The notes under the pieces are model-generated. The model had not been told where the DNA came from. It made no database searches and saw nothing but the letters and a program-made list of their open reading frames with translations. A stretch of 64,000 bases of DNA from Actinomycetota bacterium (lineage in GTDB: Bacteria > Actinomycetota > Acidimicrobiia > Acidimicrobiales > Ilumatobacteraceae): the NCBI GenBank assembly GCA_016870775.1, contig VGAK01000001.1:124001-188000 (forward strand), given 5' to 3'. Shown here piece after piece: positions 28,351 to 41,293 of this stretch. Numbering within the stretch: position 1 is the first letter of the stretch; each line of letters begins with the position of its first letter. The position numbers and the translations under genes were made by a program.

Positions 28351-29169
28351 GTGATCGTTCACGTCGAGCGCGCCGACGACACGAGACTTGATGCGTTCCG
28401 CTGGCGCGAGCGCCAACTCGCCAGCCGCGCGGATCGTCTCGAGACGGTCGGCTCGGGGTTGTTCGTCGCCGAGGGCGACCTGGTGGTCGAGCGGGCACTC
28501 GCGTTGGGAAACCAGCCCGTTGCCCTCCTGTGCGCCGAGCGGGTCGCACCGGGATTCGCGATGCGGGTCGTCGATGACGTGCCCGTCTATGTGGGCGACG
28601 ACGACCTCAGGCGCGACGTCACGGGACTCGGGGTGCCCCTCGGCGTGACAGGGCTCTTCCGCAGGCCGCCGATGCGTGACCCGGACTCCCTGTTCGCCGC
28701 ATCGCGGCGGGTCGTGCTCATGGAGTCGGTCGACAATCCCACCAACCTCGGGGCAGTGGTGCGCAGTGCAGCCGCGCTCGGGTGGGATGCGCTCGTGCTC
28801 GATGCGACGAGTGCCGATCCCCTCGCACGGCGCGCACTGCGCGTTTCGATGGGAACCGCACTGGTGCTCCCCTACGCGCGGCTCACCCCAGGGGACTCGA
28901 TCGCCTCGCTCCTGGGCCGGCACGCGTGCTCCGCGCTCGCCCTCACCCCCGATCCCTCCGCACGTGCGATCGGATCTTTCCGGGACGACATCTTTGGCCA
29001 CGAGCGGATCGCGCTCGTGCTCGGCAGCGAGCGGGAGGGCCTCTCACCGAGCGCACTGGCCGCCGCGACGGAGCACGTGCGCGTCCCGATGCACGCTGGT
29101 GTCGACTCACTCAACGTCGGCGCTGCCGCCGCGATCGCGCTGCACGCGTTCGGACCCGACGCACCCTGA
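28351..29169 (+). CDS. TrmH/SpoU-family RNA methyltransferase
   Basis: NPTNLGAVVRSAAALG, LVLGSEREGLSPSAL, VPMHAGVDSLNVGAAAAIALHAF. Confidence 0.92.
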   Translation: MIVHVERADDTRLDAFRWRERQLASRADRLETVGSGLFVAEGDLVVERALALGNQPVALLCAERVAPGFAMRVVDDVPVYVGDDDLRRDVTGLGVPLGVTGLFRRPPMRDPDSLFAASRRVVLMESVDNPTNLGAVVRSAAALGWDALVLDATSADPLARRALRVSMGTALVLPYARLTPGDSIASLLGRHACSALALTPDPSARAIGSFRDDIFGHERIALVLGSEREGLSPSALAAATEHVRVPMHAGVDSLNVGAAAAIALHAFGPDAP

Positions 29170-29182
29170 ACTCGGACGCGCA

Positions 29183-29209
29183 GCCGGGGCCGCGTTCGCG
29201 GGCGCCGGC
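29183..29209. terminator. GC hairpin between convergent genes (gccgg...ccggc with inner ccgcg-tt-cgcgg)
   Basis: Arms read directly; no T-tract. Confidence 0.35.
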
Positions 29210-29212
29210 CCG

Positions 29213-29617
29213 TCAGTCGCTGTTGCGGAGGTGCTCGGCGGTGTTCACCACGTAGACGGCCAGTTGGTGCACCACATCGTCGCGGTCCGACTCGGGGATC
29301 AGATGCATAGTGGCCTCGATTGCCGCCGCCATGTGCACGAGCCACCGGTCGCGCTCGAGCGGGCCCACGACGAATGGAGCGTGGCGCATCCGCAGGCGCG
29401 GGTGGCCACGCTCCTCCATGTAGTCGTGCGGGCCCCCCCAGTACTGGCGCAGGAACATCGCGAGACGTCTCCGGGCACCGACGGTGTCGCTGCCCTCGGG
29501 ATAGAGACGGATGAGGACCTCGTCGTGTTCCACCCCGTCGTAGAAGGCGTTCACGAGCGCGTCGAAGAACTCACTGCCCACGATGTCGTGGACACTGCGC
29601 TGGATCGACCCAGTCAT
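29213..29617 (-). CDS. Truncated hemoglobin (group II/GlbO-like)
   Basis: FFDALVNAFYDGVEHDEVLIRLYPE, FLRQYWGGPHDYMEERGHPRLRMRHAPF. Confidence 0.9.
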   Translation of the reverse strand: MTGSIQRSVHDIVGSEFFDALVNAFYDGVEHDEVLIRLYPEGSDTVGARRRLAMFLRQYWGGPHDYMEERGHPRLRMRHAPFVVGPLERDRWLVHMAAAIEATMHLIPESDRDDVVHQLAVYVVNTAEHLRNSD

Positions 29618-29621
29618 CGGC

Positions 29622-30479
29622 TCAGGAGAACTCCGGGGCGTCCCAACCCGGGAAGATGTCGGGCAACCCCGCCGAGACTCGATCCGGGTAGAGCGCCGCT
29701 CGCTTCTCGAGAAAACTCGTCACGCCCTCGCGGGCATCGTCGCTGCGACCGCGCTCCATGATGCCGCGGGAGTCCACGCGGTGTGCCTCCATCGGGTGCG
29801 ATGCCCCGAGCATCCGCCACAGCATCCGTCGGGACAGCGCCACCGAGACGGGCGCGGTGTTGTCGGCGATCTCTCGCGCGATCGCGCGTGCCGCAGGCAG
29901 CAGATCGTCGGGCGCATGGACACTGCGCACGAGACCAGCCTCGAGCGCCTCGCTCGCTGGGAACACCCGACCGGTGAAGACCCACTCCGTCGCCCGCTGG
30001 ATGCCGACAACCCGCGGGAGGAAGTAGCTCGAGCAGGCTTCGGGCACGATGCCGCGGCGGGCGAACACGAAGCCGAACCGTGCGGCCTCGCTCGCGAGGC
30101 GCAAGTCCATCGGCAGGGTCATGGTCGCACCCACCCCCACGGCTGCGCCGTTGATCGCGCCGATCACCGGCTTGAGCGACTCGAAGATGCGCAGTGCGAG
30201 GAGGCCGCCGCCGTCGCGCGGGATCTCCCGCTCCACGGTCTCACTGCCGCCCCGCGAGAATGTCGACCCACCCGCCGACAGGTCGGCCCCGGCGCAGAAT
30301 GCGCGGCCCTCGCCCGTGACGATCACCGCGCGCACCGAGTCATCGGCGTCGGTGGCGTCGAACGCTCCGATCAACTCGGCCATCATCTGGCCGGTGAAGG
30401 CGTTCATCTTGTCCGGACGGTGGAGGGTGATGGTGGCGATCCCATCCCCGACGGCGTAGCGAATCTGCTCGAACTTCAT
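29622..30479 (-). CDS. Enoyl-CoA hydratase/isomerase family protein
   Basis: ITLHRPDKMNAFTGQMM, GRAFCAGADLSAGG, AINGAAVGVGATMTLPMDLRLAS. Confidence 0.92.
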   Translation of the reverse strand: MKFEQIRYAVGDGIATITLHRPDKMNAFTGQMMAELIGAFDATDADDSVRAVIVTGEGRAFCAGADLSAGGSTFSRGGSETVEREIPRDGGGLLALRIFESLKPVIGAINGAAVGVGATMTLPMDLRLASEAARFGFVFARRGIVPEACSSYFLPRVVGIQRATEWVFTGRVFPASEALEAGLVRSVHAPDDLLPAARAIAREIADNTAPVSVALSRRMLWRMLGASHPMEAHRVDSRGIMERGRSDDAREGVTSFLEKRAALYPDRVSAGLPDIFPGWDAPEFS

Positions 30480-30542
30480 GCGACCGACCATAGTGATCGT
30501 GCCGGTCGGCACCACAACCCCGGATCCCGGGCACGGGAGCGG

Positions 30543-31448
30543 TCAGACGTCGAGGAATTTGCTCGAGGCGACCCCCGAGCCGACCGCACCGGCGACTGCC
30601 CCGATCACGAGGAGTGCGACCATGACGCCGTTCGCATACGAGTCGGGAACGATCAACGACGACACTCCCGTGCCCGGTTTGAACCCCGCGACACCGCCCG
30701 TCCACGCTTGGTTGAGACCCCACAGACCCGCACACGACACGAGCGCACCGAGCAACCCCTGGAAGAGGCCCTCGAGGATGAAGGGCACCCTGATGAACCA
30801 GTCGGTGGCCCCGACGAGCTTCATCACCTCGATCTCCCGCCGCCGGGCGAAGATCGCGGTGCGGATCGTGTTCCAGATCAGGATCACCGCGACGAGGAGC
30901 AGCACGAGGGACATCCCGATCGTGACCGTGCGCACGAACGACGACAGCGTGGAGATCACCTCGAACTCGTCCTCGGCGAGCGACACTCCGGCCACGCCCG
31001 GCAGCGTGCGGTACTGGTTCGCGAGGCTCCGCACGAGCTCTGCATCCGTGGTGATGGGCACGACCTTGAACTGTGACGGGATCGTGTCGATCGACAGCAA
31101 CGAGAGCGTGGTGGGATCCCCCGCGAAGACGCGCTTGGCCTCCTCGTAGCTCTGGGTGCGGTCGAGATAGACGAGCTCGTCGACATCGATGACGTTCGGC
31201 TGTGACTCGAGGTTCTGCCGGATGAAGAGACGCGCCTCCTCGGTCACGTCCGGACGCACGAACACGATCATCCCGACATCACCGCGCCACTGCACGAGCA
31301 GGTTGTCGAAGGCGCGCTGGATGAGGAATGTCGTCCCCACCAGCAGGAGCGACACCGCCGAGGTGACCACTGCCGCCACGGAGAGGGTCACGTTCCGCCG
31401 GAAGTTCGCGATCGTCTCGCGGAAGGCGTAGGAGATGCGCTGTATCAC
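30543..31448 (-). CDS. ftsX: Cell division protein FtsX
   Basis: 301 aa, FtsX topology, FARRREIEVMKLVGATDWFIRVPFILEG; 4-bp overlap with ftsE. Confidence 0.95.
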   Translation of the reverse strand: MIQRISYAFRETIANFRRNVTLSVAAVVTSAVSLLLVGTTFLIQRAFDNLLVQWRGDVGMIVFVRPDVTEEARLFIRQNLESQPNVIDVDELVYLDRTQSYEEAKRVFAGDPTTLSLLSIDTIPSQFKVVPITTDAELVRSLANQYRTLPGVAGVSLAEDEFEVISTLSSFVRTVTIGMSLVLLLVAVILIWNTIRTAIFARRREIEVMKLVGATDWFIRVPFILEGLFQGLLGALVSCAGLWGLNQAWTGGVAGFKPGTGVSSLIVPDSYANGVMVALLVIGAVAGAVGSGVASSKFLDV

Positions 31449-32122
31449 TCGTACACCCCGCGCTCCTGGTCTCGCACGATGACGCCACGGTCGAGCTGGA
31501 TCACGCGCTTGCGCATCGCGTTCACGACGCGGTGGTCGTGCGTCGCCATCACGATCGTGGTGCCCGTCGAGTTGATTGCCTCGAGGAGCGACATGATTCC
31601 CTCGCCAGTGGCCGGGTCGAGGTTCCCCGTCGGCTCGTCGGCCAGGAGGATGAGCGGGCGGTTCACGAAGGCACGGGCAATCGAGACTCGCTGCTGCTCA
31701 CCGCCCGAGAGCTGATCGGGGAAGCGATCCTCCTTGCCGGCAAGACCGACGAGCTCGAGCACCTGGGGCACCTGCTGGGACACCAAATGACGCGGCTTTC
31801 CGATCACCTCGAGCGCGAAGGCCACGTTCTCGAAGAGGGTCTTGTTGGGGAGCAACTTGTAGTCCTGGAAGACGTTGCCGAGTTGGCGTCTCAACTGGGG
31901 AATCTGGCTGTTGGCGAGCTCACCGATGTTCCTGCCGGCCACCCACACGTTGCCCCGCTCGGGGCGCTCCTGCCTGTTCATCAGGCGCAACAGGGTCGAT
32001 TTGCCCGATCCAGAGGGACCAACGAGGAAGACGAACTCACCCTTGGCCACCTCGAACGACGCGTCGCGGACAGCGACGATCTCTGCGCCGTAGCGCTTGG
32101 AGACGTTCTCCAGCCGAATCAT
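31445..32122 (-). CDS. ftsE: Cell division ATP-binding protein FtsE
   Basis: MIRLENVSKRYG, GPSGSGKSTLLRLM, LSGGEQQRVSIARA, LLADEPTGNLDP. Confidence 0.96.
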   Translation of the reverse strand: MIRLENVSKRYGAEIVAVRDASFEVAKGEFVFLVGPSGSGKSTLLRLMNRQERPERGNVWVAGRNIGELANSQIPQLRRQLGNVFQDYKLLPNKTLFENVAFALEVIGKPRHLVSQQVPQVLELVGLAGKEDRFPDQLSGGEQQRVSIARAFVNRPLILLADEPTGNLDPATGEGIMSLLEAINSTGTTIVMATHDHRVVNAMRKRVIQLDRGVIVRDQERGVYE

Positions 32123-32201
32123 GAAGCATTCAACCTACCCCGCCTCTCGGGGACGCAGAGGTCGCCGGTCGACGAGCGATCCGGGACTGGTTGCGGGCTC
32201 G

Positions 32202-33311
32202 TCAACGAGACGTCTCGGACTGGGCGCGACGCCAGCGGAGGAATCCCTCCATGAAGTCGTCGATGTCACCGTCGAGGACCGCGGCCACGTTGCCCGACTC
32301 GACCTCGGTGCGCAAGTCCTTGACCATCTGGTACGGCTGGAGCACGTACGAGCGGATCTGGCTCCCCCATCCCACCTTGGCGGGACGACCCGCGATGCGG
32401 TCCTTCTCGGCCTGGCGCTCCTCTTCGAGTCGCGCCGCGATCATCGCGCGCAACCGCGCCATCGCCTTCTCACGGTTCTGCAGCTGGCTGCGCTCCTCCT
32501 GGCTCGAGGCCACCACACCGGTCGGCTCGTGGATGAGTCGCACCGCCGACGACGTCTTGTTGACGTGCTGGCCACCCGCACCCGAGGCGCGGAACACCTC
32601 CATCCGGATGTCGGCGTCGTTGATCTCGACGTCTGGTTCGGCCATGTCGGGCCACACCTGCACGAGGGCGAAGCTGGTCTGGCGCCGACCCTGGTTGTCG
32701 AAGGGGCTGATGCGCACCAACCGGTGCATTCCGCGCTCCGAGGTCAACAACCCGTAGGCGTAGCGACCGCGCACGGTGAACTGTGCCGACAGGAGCCCCG
32801 CCTCGGTCCCCTCGCTCGTCTCCTCGACCTCGAGCGAGAAACCCCGGCGCTCGGCCCACCGCGAGTACATCCTGAGGAGGATCTCGGTCCAGTCCTGCGC
32901 GTCCACACCACCGTCCTTGGCGTTGATCTGCACGATCGCATCGTCGGCGTCGTGCTCGCCGGTGAACAGGCTGCGCATCTCGAGGATCGACAGGCTGGTT
33001 GCGACCGAGGCGATGCCCGATTCGATCTCGGGCTCCTGGGTCGCGTCGTCCTCGTCGCGGGCCAATTCGTGCAGGACCTCGAGATCCTCGATCTGGGACC
33101 GCAGCGAGTCCCATCCGTCGATGTCGGACTTCAGGTTCGAGTACTCGGCGGTGACGCGGCGCGCATTGTCCTGGTCGTCCCACAGGTCGGGGCGTGCGAC
33201 ATCGGTCTCCAGTTCGGCGAGGCGCGCCTTGGACTCCTCGATGCGGAGATACCCGCGCGCCTCGTCGAGGCGTCGTGCGACATCGGCGAGATCGGTGGTG
33301 AAGTCGCGCAC
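32202..33311 (-). CDS. prfB: Peptide chain release factor 2
   Basis: GGVDAQDWTEILLRMY, FRASGAGGQHVNKTSSAVRLIHEPTG; start set at VRDFTTDLADV. Confidence 0.95.
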   Translation of the reverse strand: MRDFTTDLADVARRLDEARGYLRIEESKARLAELETDVARPDLWDDQDNARRVTAEYSNLKSDIDGWDSLRSQIEDLEVLHELARDEDDATQEPEIESGIASVATSLSILEMRSLFTGEHDADDAIVQINAKDGGVDAQDWTEILLRMYSRWAERRGFSLEVEETSEGTEAGLLSAQFTVRGRYAYGLLTSERGMHRLVRISPFDNQGRRQTSFALVQVWPDMAEPDVEINDADIRMEVFRASGAGGQHVNKTSSAVRLIHEPTGVVASSQEERSQLQNREKAMARLRAMIAARLEEERQAEKDRIAGRPAKVGWGSQIRSYVLQPYQMVKDLRTEVESGNVAAVLDGDIDDFMEGFLRWRRAQSETSR

Positions 33312-33318
33312 GGGTTCC

Positions 33319-36099
<2,781 letters not shown>

Positions 36100-36175
36100 G
36101 CGAAGCACGAGCCTACCGGTGGGCGTTCACGGGGATGGTTCGCCCCCGGGACGAGTCCGGGATGATACTTGTGCC

Positions 36176-36826
36176 GTGACGACTGCGACCGTGGACACCG
36201 TGATCTTCGACCTCGGCGGGGTGATCATGCGAAACGGAGGTCCACGCGATTTCACGAGGAGATTCCCCGACCACGATCCGGCGGTCGTGGCGGAGATCGT
36301 GATGGGTCCGCATCACCTCGACACCGACCACCAGTGGCACCGGGTCGAACGCGGCGAGATCACGCTCGCCGAGTGCCGCGAGATCACCAAGAACTTGCTC
36401 GACGCGGCCGGGATCAGGGCGTCGATCCCCCCGGACAAGCCGCCCACGAGCGGCGGTCCGGCGTTCACGTTCGCGCTCAATGACGACATGGTGCGACTCA
36501 TCCATGACCTGCGCGGGGCGGGACGGAGGATCGGCATCCTCACCAACAACGTGCGCGAGTTCCGCGAGTGGTGGTGGCCGCTCATGGACTTCGAGGCGGT
36601 GTTCGACGTGATCGTCGACAGCCACGAAGTCGGCATGCGCAAGCCCAACCCGGCGATCTACGAGCTCACCATGGAACGGCTCGGCGCGACCGCGACCCGC
36701 ACCGCGTTCCTTGACGACCTCGAGGCGAACGTGAACGCCGCGCTCGCCCTCGGGATGCACGGCATCCATGTCGGAGAGGATTCGAGGCCTGCGATCGCCG
36801 AGGCGCGCCGACTCGCTCTCGGCTGA
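36176..36826 (+). CDS. HAD-family hydrolase
   Basis: VIFDLGGVIM, ILTNNVREFREWW, GMRKPNPAIYELTMERLG, FLDDLEANVNAA. Confidence 0.92.
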   Translation: MTTATVDTVIFDLGGVIMRNGGPRDFTRRFPDHDPAVVAEIVMGPHHLDTDHQWHRVERGEITLAECREITKNLLDAAGIRASIPPDKPPTSGGPAFTFALNDDMVRLIHDLRGAGRRIGILTNNVREFREWWWPLMDFEAVFDVIVDSHEVGMRKPNPAIYELTMERLGATATRTAFLDDLEANVNAALALGMHGIHVGEDSRPAIAEARRLALG

Positions 36827-36836
36827 ACCACGCCCC

Positions 36837-37391
36837 TCACCCCACGGACGCCACACACACGCAGGCCGCGCCCGCCGCCCCCGCGAGCATGACCGCCGAC
36901 GCCGCTCCGCGCACCGTGGCCCCCGTCGTGACGACATCGTCCACCAGCACCACGGTGCGCCCCCGACATCCCCGACCCGCCGCGAGTCGGGGCCCCGTTT
37001 CGCGCACGCGCTTGCTGGCCCCGGTCTGTCGCGACTCATCCACCCTGCGAAGGAGTCTCCGACACCGCAGACCAGCGGTGCGCGCGGCCCGGCGCGCGAT
37101 GAGTTCGGCGTGATCGAACCCGCGCCGTCTCGCGCGGGACGGCGCGGTGGGGATCCACGTCACGACACACCGGGCGTGGAGCGGCAATTCCGACACGAGA
37201 GCCGTCAACGGGACGGCGACGAGATCACCGAGGTCGCGAGCGATGCGACGATTGCGCCCGTACTTGAGCGCCGTCACCGCCTCGCGCAGCGCACCCTCGA
37301 AGACACCCGCGGCCCTGATCGGAACCTCGATCACGCTCTGGTGATATTCACCGGTGACCATCGTGGCGAGTTCGGTACGTTGAATCACCAT
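36837..37391 (-). CDS. ComF-like phosphoribosyltransferase-fold protein (no N-terminal zinc finger; alternative start 37361)
   Basis: ALKYGRNRRIARDLGD, WIPTAPSRARRRGFDHAELIAR, TVVLVDDVVTTGATVRGAA. Confidence 0.85.
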   Translation of the reverse strand: MVIQRTELATMVTGEYHQSVIEVPIRAAGVFEGALREAVTALKYGRNRRIARDLGDLVAVPLTALVSELPLHARCVVTWIPTAPSRARRRGFDHAELIARRAARTAGLRCRRLLRRVDESRQTGASKRVRETGPRLAAGRGCRGRTVVLVDDVVTTGATVRGAASAVMLAGAAGAACVCVASVG

Positions 37392-38046
37392 GGTGTCGGG
37401 CTCCTCCCCCACGGCCGCACGGCCGCTCGCCGAGAGATTCCCCGAGCGACTCGCGCGGTGTGTGACCGGTCTCGCGTTCTTCGGCATCGGCATCGCCTTC
37501 TTCATCGTCTCCGACATCGGCGTGCCACCGTGGGACGTCTTCCACCAGGGCGTCTCCTCGCGGAGCGGTCTCGCGGTGGGGACCGTCATCGTGATCACCG
37601 GGTTCGCGGTCCTGCTGTTGTGGATCCCCCTGCGGCTGCGCCCGGGAATCGGCACGGTGCTGAACGCCCTGCAGATCGGGATCGTCGAGAATCTCGCAGA
37701 ACCGCTGATCCCCGAGACGTCCAGCATCACGGGTCGGGCCCTCTACGTCGGGCTCGGGATGCTCGCGATCGCGGCGGGCTCGGGGTTGTACATCGGCGCA
37801 GAACTCGGCCCGGGACCCCGCGACGGACTGATGGTGGGCCTGAGCGTGCGCTGCGGCATCAGCGTGCGCCTCGCACGCACGGTCGTGGAGCTCGCGGTGC
37901 TCGCCGTCGGTGTCGCACTCGGCGGAACCGTCGGGTTCGGCACCGTGGTCTTCGCACTCGGCATCGGGCCCCTGGTGCAGATCACCCTGCGCCTGTTCGA
38001 GATGTCGTCGGCAACGGCCACCGAACGAGGGGCGGTCGATCAGTAG
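37390..38046 (+). CDS. YczE/YitT-like integral membrane protein
   Basis: [60 protein letters not shown]. Confidence 0.82.
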   Translation: MVSGSSPTAARPLAERFPERLARCVTGLAFFGIGIAFFIVSDIGVPPWDVFHQGVSSRSGLAVGTVIVITGFAVLLLWIPLRLRPGIGTVLNALQIGIVENLAEPLIPETSSITGRALYVGLGMLAIAAGSGLYIGAELGPGPRDGLMVGLSVRCGISVRLARTVVELAVLAVGVALGGTVGFGTVVFALGIGPLVQITLRLFEMSSATATERGAVDQ

Positions 38047-39488
38047 CGGTAATGGTCCGGCTTGAACGGACCCGCGGGATCCATGTCGAGGTACTCGGCC
38101 TGCTCGTCGGTGAGCTTGGTCAGCTTCACACCGAGCGCATCGAGATGTGCGCGAGCGACTTGCTCGTCGAGCCGTTTCGGTAGCACGTAGACGCCCGTCG
38201 GGTAGTTCTCGAGGTTGTTGAACAACTCGATCTGCGCGATGACCTGGTTCGAGAAGGAGCACGACATCACGAAGCTCGGGTGGCCGGTGGCGCACCCGAG
38301 GTTCACGAGTCGGCCCTCGGCAAGGATGATCACCGCGTGACCGTCGGGGAACGTCCACAGGTCGGTCCCGGGCTTCAATTCGTCACGGGTGGCCCCGCTG
38401 CGGGCGAGACCGGCCATGTCGATCTCGTTGTCGAAGTGCCCGATGTTGCACACGATCGCGTTGTGCTTCATGCCCGCCATGTGGTCGACGGTGACGATGG
38501 CCTCGTTGCCGGTCGCGGTCACGAAGATGTCGGCCTCGCCGAGCACCGACTCGAGTGTGTCGACCTGGTAGCCCTCCATCGCGGCCTGCAGGGCGTTGAT
38601 CGGATCGATCTCGGTGACGATGACGCGCGCGCCCTGGCCGCGCAGCGACTGTGCGCAGCCCTTGCCGACGTCGCCGTATCCGCACACGACCGCGAGCTTG
38701 CCCGCGATCATCACGTCGGTGGCGCGGTTGATCGCATCGATCAGGGAGTGGCGGCAGCCGTAGAGGTTGTCGAACTTGCTCTTGGTCACCGAGTCGTTCA
38801 CGTTGATAGCGGGGAACAGCAACTCGCCGTCCTTGGCCATCTTGTAGAGGCGCTTGACTCCCGTCGTGGTCTCCTCGGTGACGCCCCTGATCTGGCGCCC
38901 CATCTCGGTCCACTTGTTCGGCTCGTTCCTGAGCGAGCGCTGCAACAGGCCGAGCACGATCGCGAGCTCGACGTTCGACGCCGACCCCGGATCGGGCACT
39001 GCACCGGCGCGCTCGTACTCGGTCCCCTTGTGGATGAGCAGGGTCGCATCACCGCCGTCGTCGAGGATCATGTTGGCGTGGCCGCCGTCGGGCCAGGTGA
39101 GCATCTGCTCGGTGCACCACCAGTACTCCTCCAGCGTCTCGCCCTTCCAGGCGAACACCGGGACACCCTGCGGATTGTCAGCGGAGCCGTTCGGGCCCAC
39201 CACCACGGCCGCAGCCGCGTGGTCCTGGGTGGAGAAGATGTTGCAGGAGGCCCAGCGCACCTCTGCACCGAGTTCCACGAGGGTCTCGATCAGCACCGCG
39301 GTCTGGATTGTCATGTGCAGCGACCCCGAGATCCGTGCTCCGGCGAGCGGCTTGGACGGACCGAACTGCTTGCGGAGCCAGCGCAGACCAGGCATCTCGT
39401 GCTCGGCGAGGTGGATCTCCTTGCGGCCAAACGGTGCGAGGGAGAGATCTGCGACCCGGTAGTCGGAGCGCGAGGCGGTGGTGGTCAT
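38040..39488 (-). CDS. ahcY: Adenosylhomocysteinase
   Basis: [63 protein letters not shown]-terminal KPDHYRY. Confidence 0.98.
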   Translation of the reverse strand: MTTTASRSDYRVADLSLAPFGRKEIHLAEHEMPGLRWLRKQFGPSKPLAGARISGSLHMTIQTAVLIETLVELGAEVRWASCNIFSTQDHAAAAVVVGPNGSADNPQGVPVFAWKGETLEEYWWCTEQMLTWPDGGHANMILDDGGDATLLIHKGTEYERAGAVPDPGSASNVELAIVLGLLQRSLRNEPNKWTEMGRQIRGVTEETTTGVKRLYKMAKDGELLFPAINVNDSVTKSKFDNLYGCRHSLIDAINRATDVMIAGKLAVVCGYGDVGKGCAQSLRGQGARVIVTEIDPINALQAAMEGYQVDTLESVLGEADIFVTATGNEAIVTVDHMAGMKHNAIVCNIGHFDNEIDMAGLARSGATRDELKPGTDLWTFPDGHAVIILAEGRLVNLGCATGHPSFVMSCSFSNQVIAQIELFNNLENYPTGVYVLPKRLDEQVARAHLDALGVKLTKLTDEQAEYLDMDPAGPFKPDHYRY

Positions 39489-39622
39489 GGTGTCTCCAAT
39501 GGTCGGTGCGCGGGGCTGCGCGGGCTCGTCGGACGGGCGCGGGGAATCCGCGATCCGCGGAGGCTGGGGCCCACTGGCACCTCTCTGTTCAGCCCGACCG
39601 CCAGCAGAGTCTAGCGAGACGC

Positions 39623-39862
39623 TCAGAGCGACGAAGTCATGCGACCCGCGGCGATCGACGCCTCGAGATGTGCGTGTTCGGCGTCGTCGACGCGCCGGGC
39701 CTCGTCGGCCAGCATCACAGGGATTGCCTCGCGAACCTCGTAGGCCAGACGCAGCCGCGGGTTGTAGAGGAAGGAACCATCCTCGGCGAGCCACAAGCGG
39801 CCCTTGTCCACGGGGCAGGCGAGAATCCTCATGAGCGATGGCTCCACGGTCACACACCCCAT
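39623..39862 (-). CDS. Trm112/UPF0434-like small protein
   Basis: [46 protein letters not shown]. Confidence 0.85.
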   Translation of the reverse strand: MGCVTVEPSLMRILACPVDKGRLWLAEDGSFLYNPRLRLAYEVREAIPVMLADEARRVDDAEHAHLEASIAAGRMTSSL

Positions 39863-39925
39863 TCAACCACGGACCGGTCACTGGCCAACCCGGCGTGTGA
39901 TCGCGCGGGCCGATGTCAGGCCTCG

Positions 39926-41293
39926 TCAGACCGACGTGACGATCGCGAGCACCTCGGCGACCCGCGTGTCGCAGACCTCGCGGGTGGGTGCCTCGAGGTT
40001 GAGGCGAAGCAACGGCTCGGTGTTCGAGGGCCTGAGGTTGAACCACCAGTCACCACAGTCCACGGTGAGTCCGTCGATCCTGTCCTGGGGGAACGCGCCG
40101 AACCGGTCGGCGACCTCGTCGAGGACACGACTCACGCTGGCCACGCTCGTGTTGATCTCACCGCTCGCCTCGTAGCGCTCGAAGGGTCGCCGCAACTCCG
40201 ACAGGGGAACCCCGGCCCTCGACACCTCGGCGAGCATTAACATCGCGGCGATGATGCCCGAGTCCGCTCGGTAGTTGTCGAGGAAGTAGTAGTGCGCGGA
40301 GTGCTCCCCGCCGAACACCGCGCCCGTCTCGGCCATCACCTGCTTGATGTTCGAGTGACCGACCTTGGTGCGCACCGGCACACCACCGCTCTCGCGGATC
40401 ACCTCGGACACCGCACGGGAACAGATCAGGTTGTGCAGCACCGTCGCACCCGGGTGGTTCCTCAGCATCGCGGCCGCCAGGATCGCCGTCGTCGTCGAAC
40501 CCGAGAGACCCCGACCCTTCTCGTCCACCACGAACACGCGGTCCGCGTCACCATCGAAGGCGAGGCCCACATCGAAGCCGCCCGCCACGACGCGTGCCTG
40601 GAGATCGCGCTGATTCGCGGGCTGGAGGGGATCGGCGGGATGGTTCGGGAACGAACCATCGAGCTCGGGGTACATCACCTCGAGATCGACCATCGGCAGC
40701 CGCGAGAACACCGCCGGGACGATGAGGCCACCCATGCCGTTGGCCGTGTCGGCCACCACCCTCATCGGCGCGATCGACGAGCGGTCGATGAACCCGACCA
40801 CGTGATCGGCGAATTCGTCCAGCATGTCGTGTCGCGAGAGCGAGCCGCGCACCGCAGCCGGCGCCGGGCCGTTCCCCGCGAGGACCGATTTGGCCGTGTC
40901 GCGGATCTGGGCGAGTCCGGTGTCGATGCCCACCGGCCGCGCACCGGCGAGACAGAACTTGATGCCGTTGTACTCGGCCGGGTTGTGCGATGCCGTGAAC
41001 ATCGCCCCGGGGGCGTCGAGGCGACCCGCGGCGAAGGAGACGAGGTCGGTGCTCGCGAGTCCGAGGTGCACGACATCGGCACCGTGGCTCATCGCACCGT
41101 CGGCGAAGGCGGTGGCGAGTTCCTCACCGGTGAGGCGCATGTCGCGACCGACGAGGACGGTCGACGCACCGCAGAACCGCGCGAAGGCGACCCCGAGAGC
41201 GCGCGCGATGTCCGCATTCATCCGCTCGGGTGTGGTGCCCCGCACGTCATAGGCCATGACGATCTCGTCGAGGATCGCCGGATCAACGGTCAT
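39926..41293 (-). CDS. manB: Phosphomannomutase/phosphoglucomutase
   Basis: [54 protein letters not shown]. Confidence 0.93.
   Translation of the reverse strand: MTVDPAILDEIVMAYDVRGTTPERMNADIARALGVAFARFCGASTVLVGRDMRLTGEELATAFADGAMSHGADVVHLGLASTDLVSFAAGRLDAPGAMFTASHNPAEYNGIKFCLAGARPVGIDTGLAQIRDTAKSVLAGNGPAPAAVRGSLSRHDMLDEFADHVVGFIDRSSIAPMRVVADTANGMGGLIVPAVFSRLPMVDLEVMYPELDGSFPNHPADPLQPANQRDLQARVVAGGFDVGLAFDGDADRVFVVDEKGRGLSGSTTTAILAAAMLRNHPGATVLHNLICSRAVSEVIRESGGVPVRTKVGHSNIKQVMAETGAVFGGEHSAHYYFLDNYRADSGIIAAMLMLAEVSRAGVPLSELRRPFERYEASGEINTSVASVSRVLDEVADRFGAFPQDRIDGLTVDCGDWWFNLRPSNTEPLLRLNLEAPTREVCDTRVAEVLAIVTSV

Noticed and set aside
33240-33311. Programmed +1 frameshift site in prfB
   Set aside because: The prfB frame is continuous from GTG 33311 with no in-frame UGA; consistent with organisms lacking the frameshift
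39489-39622. Canonical SAH or SAM riboswitch upstream of ahcY
   Set aside because: I do not see the conserved core sequence; only generic GC stems, kept as a low-interest structured leader
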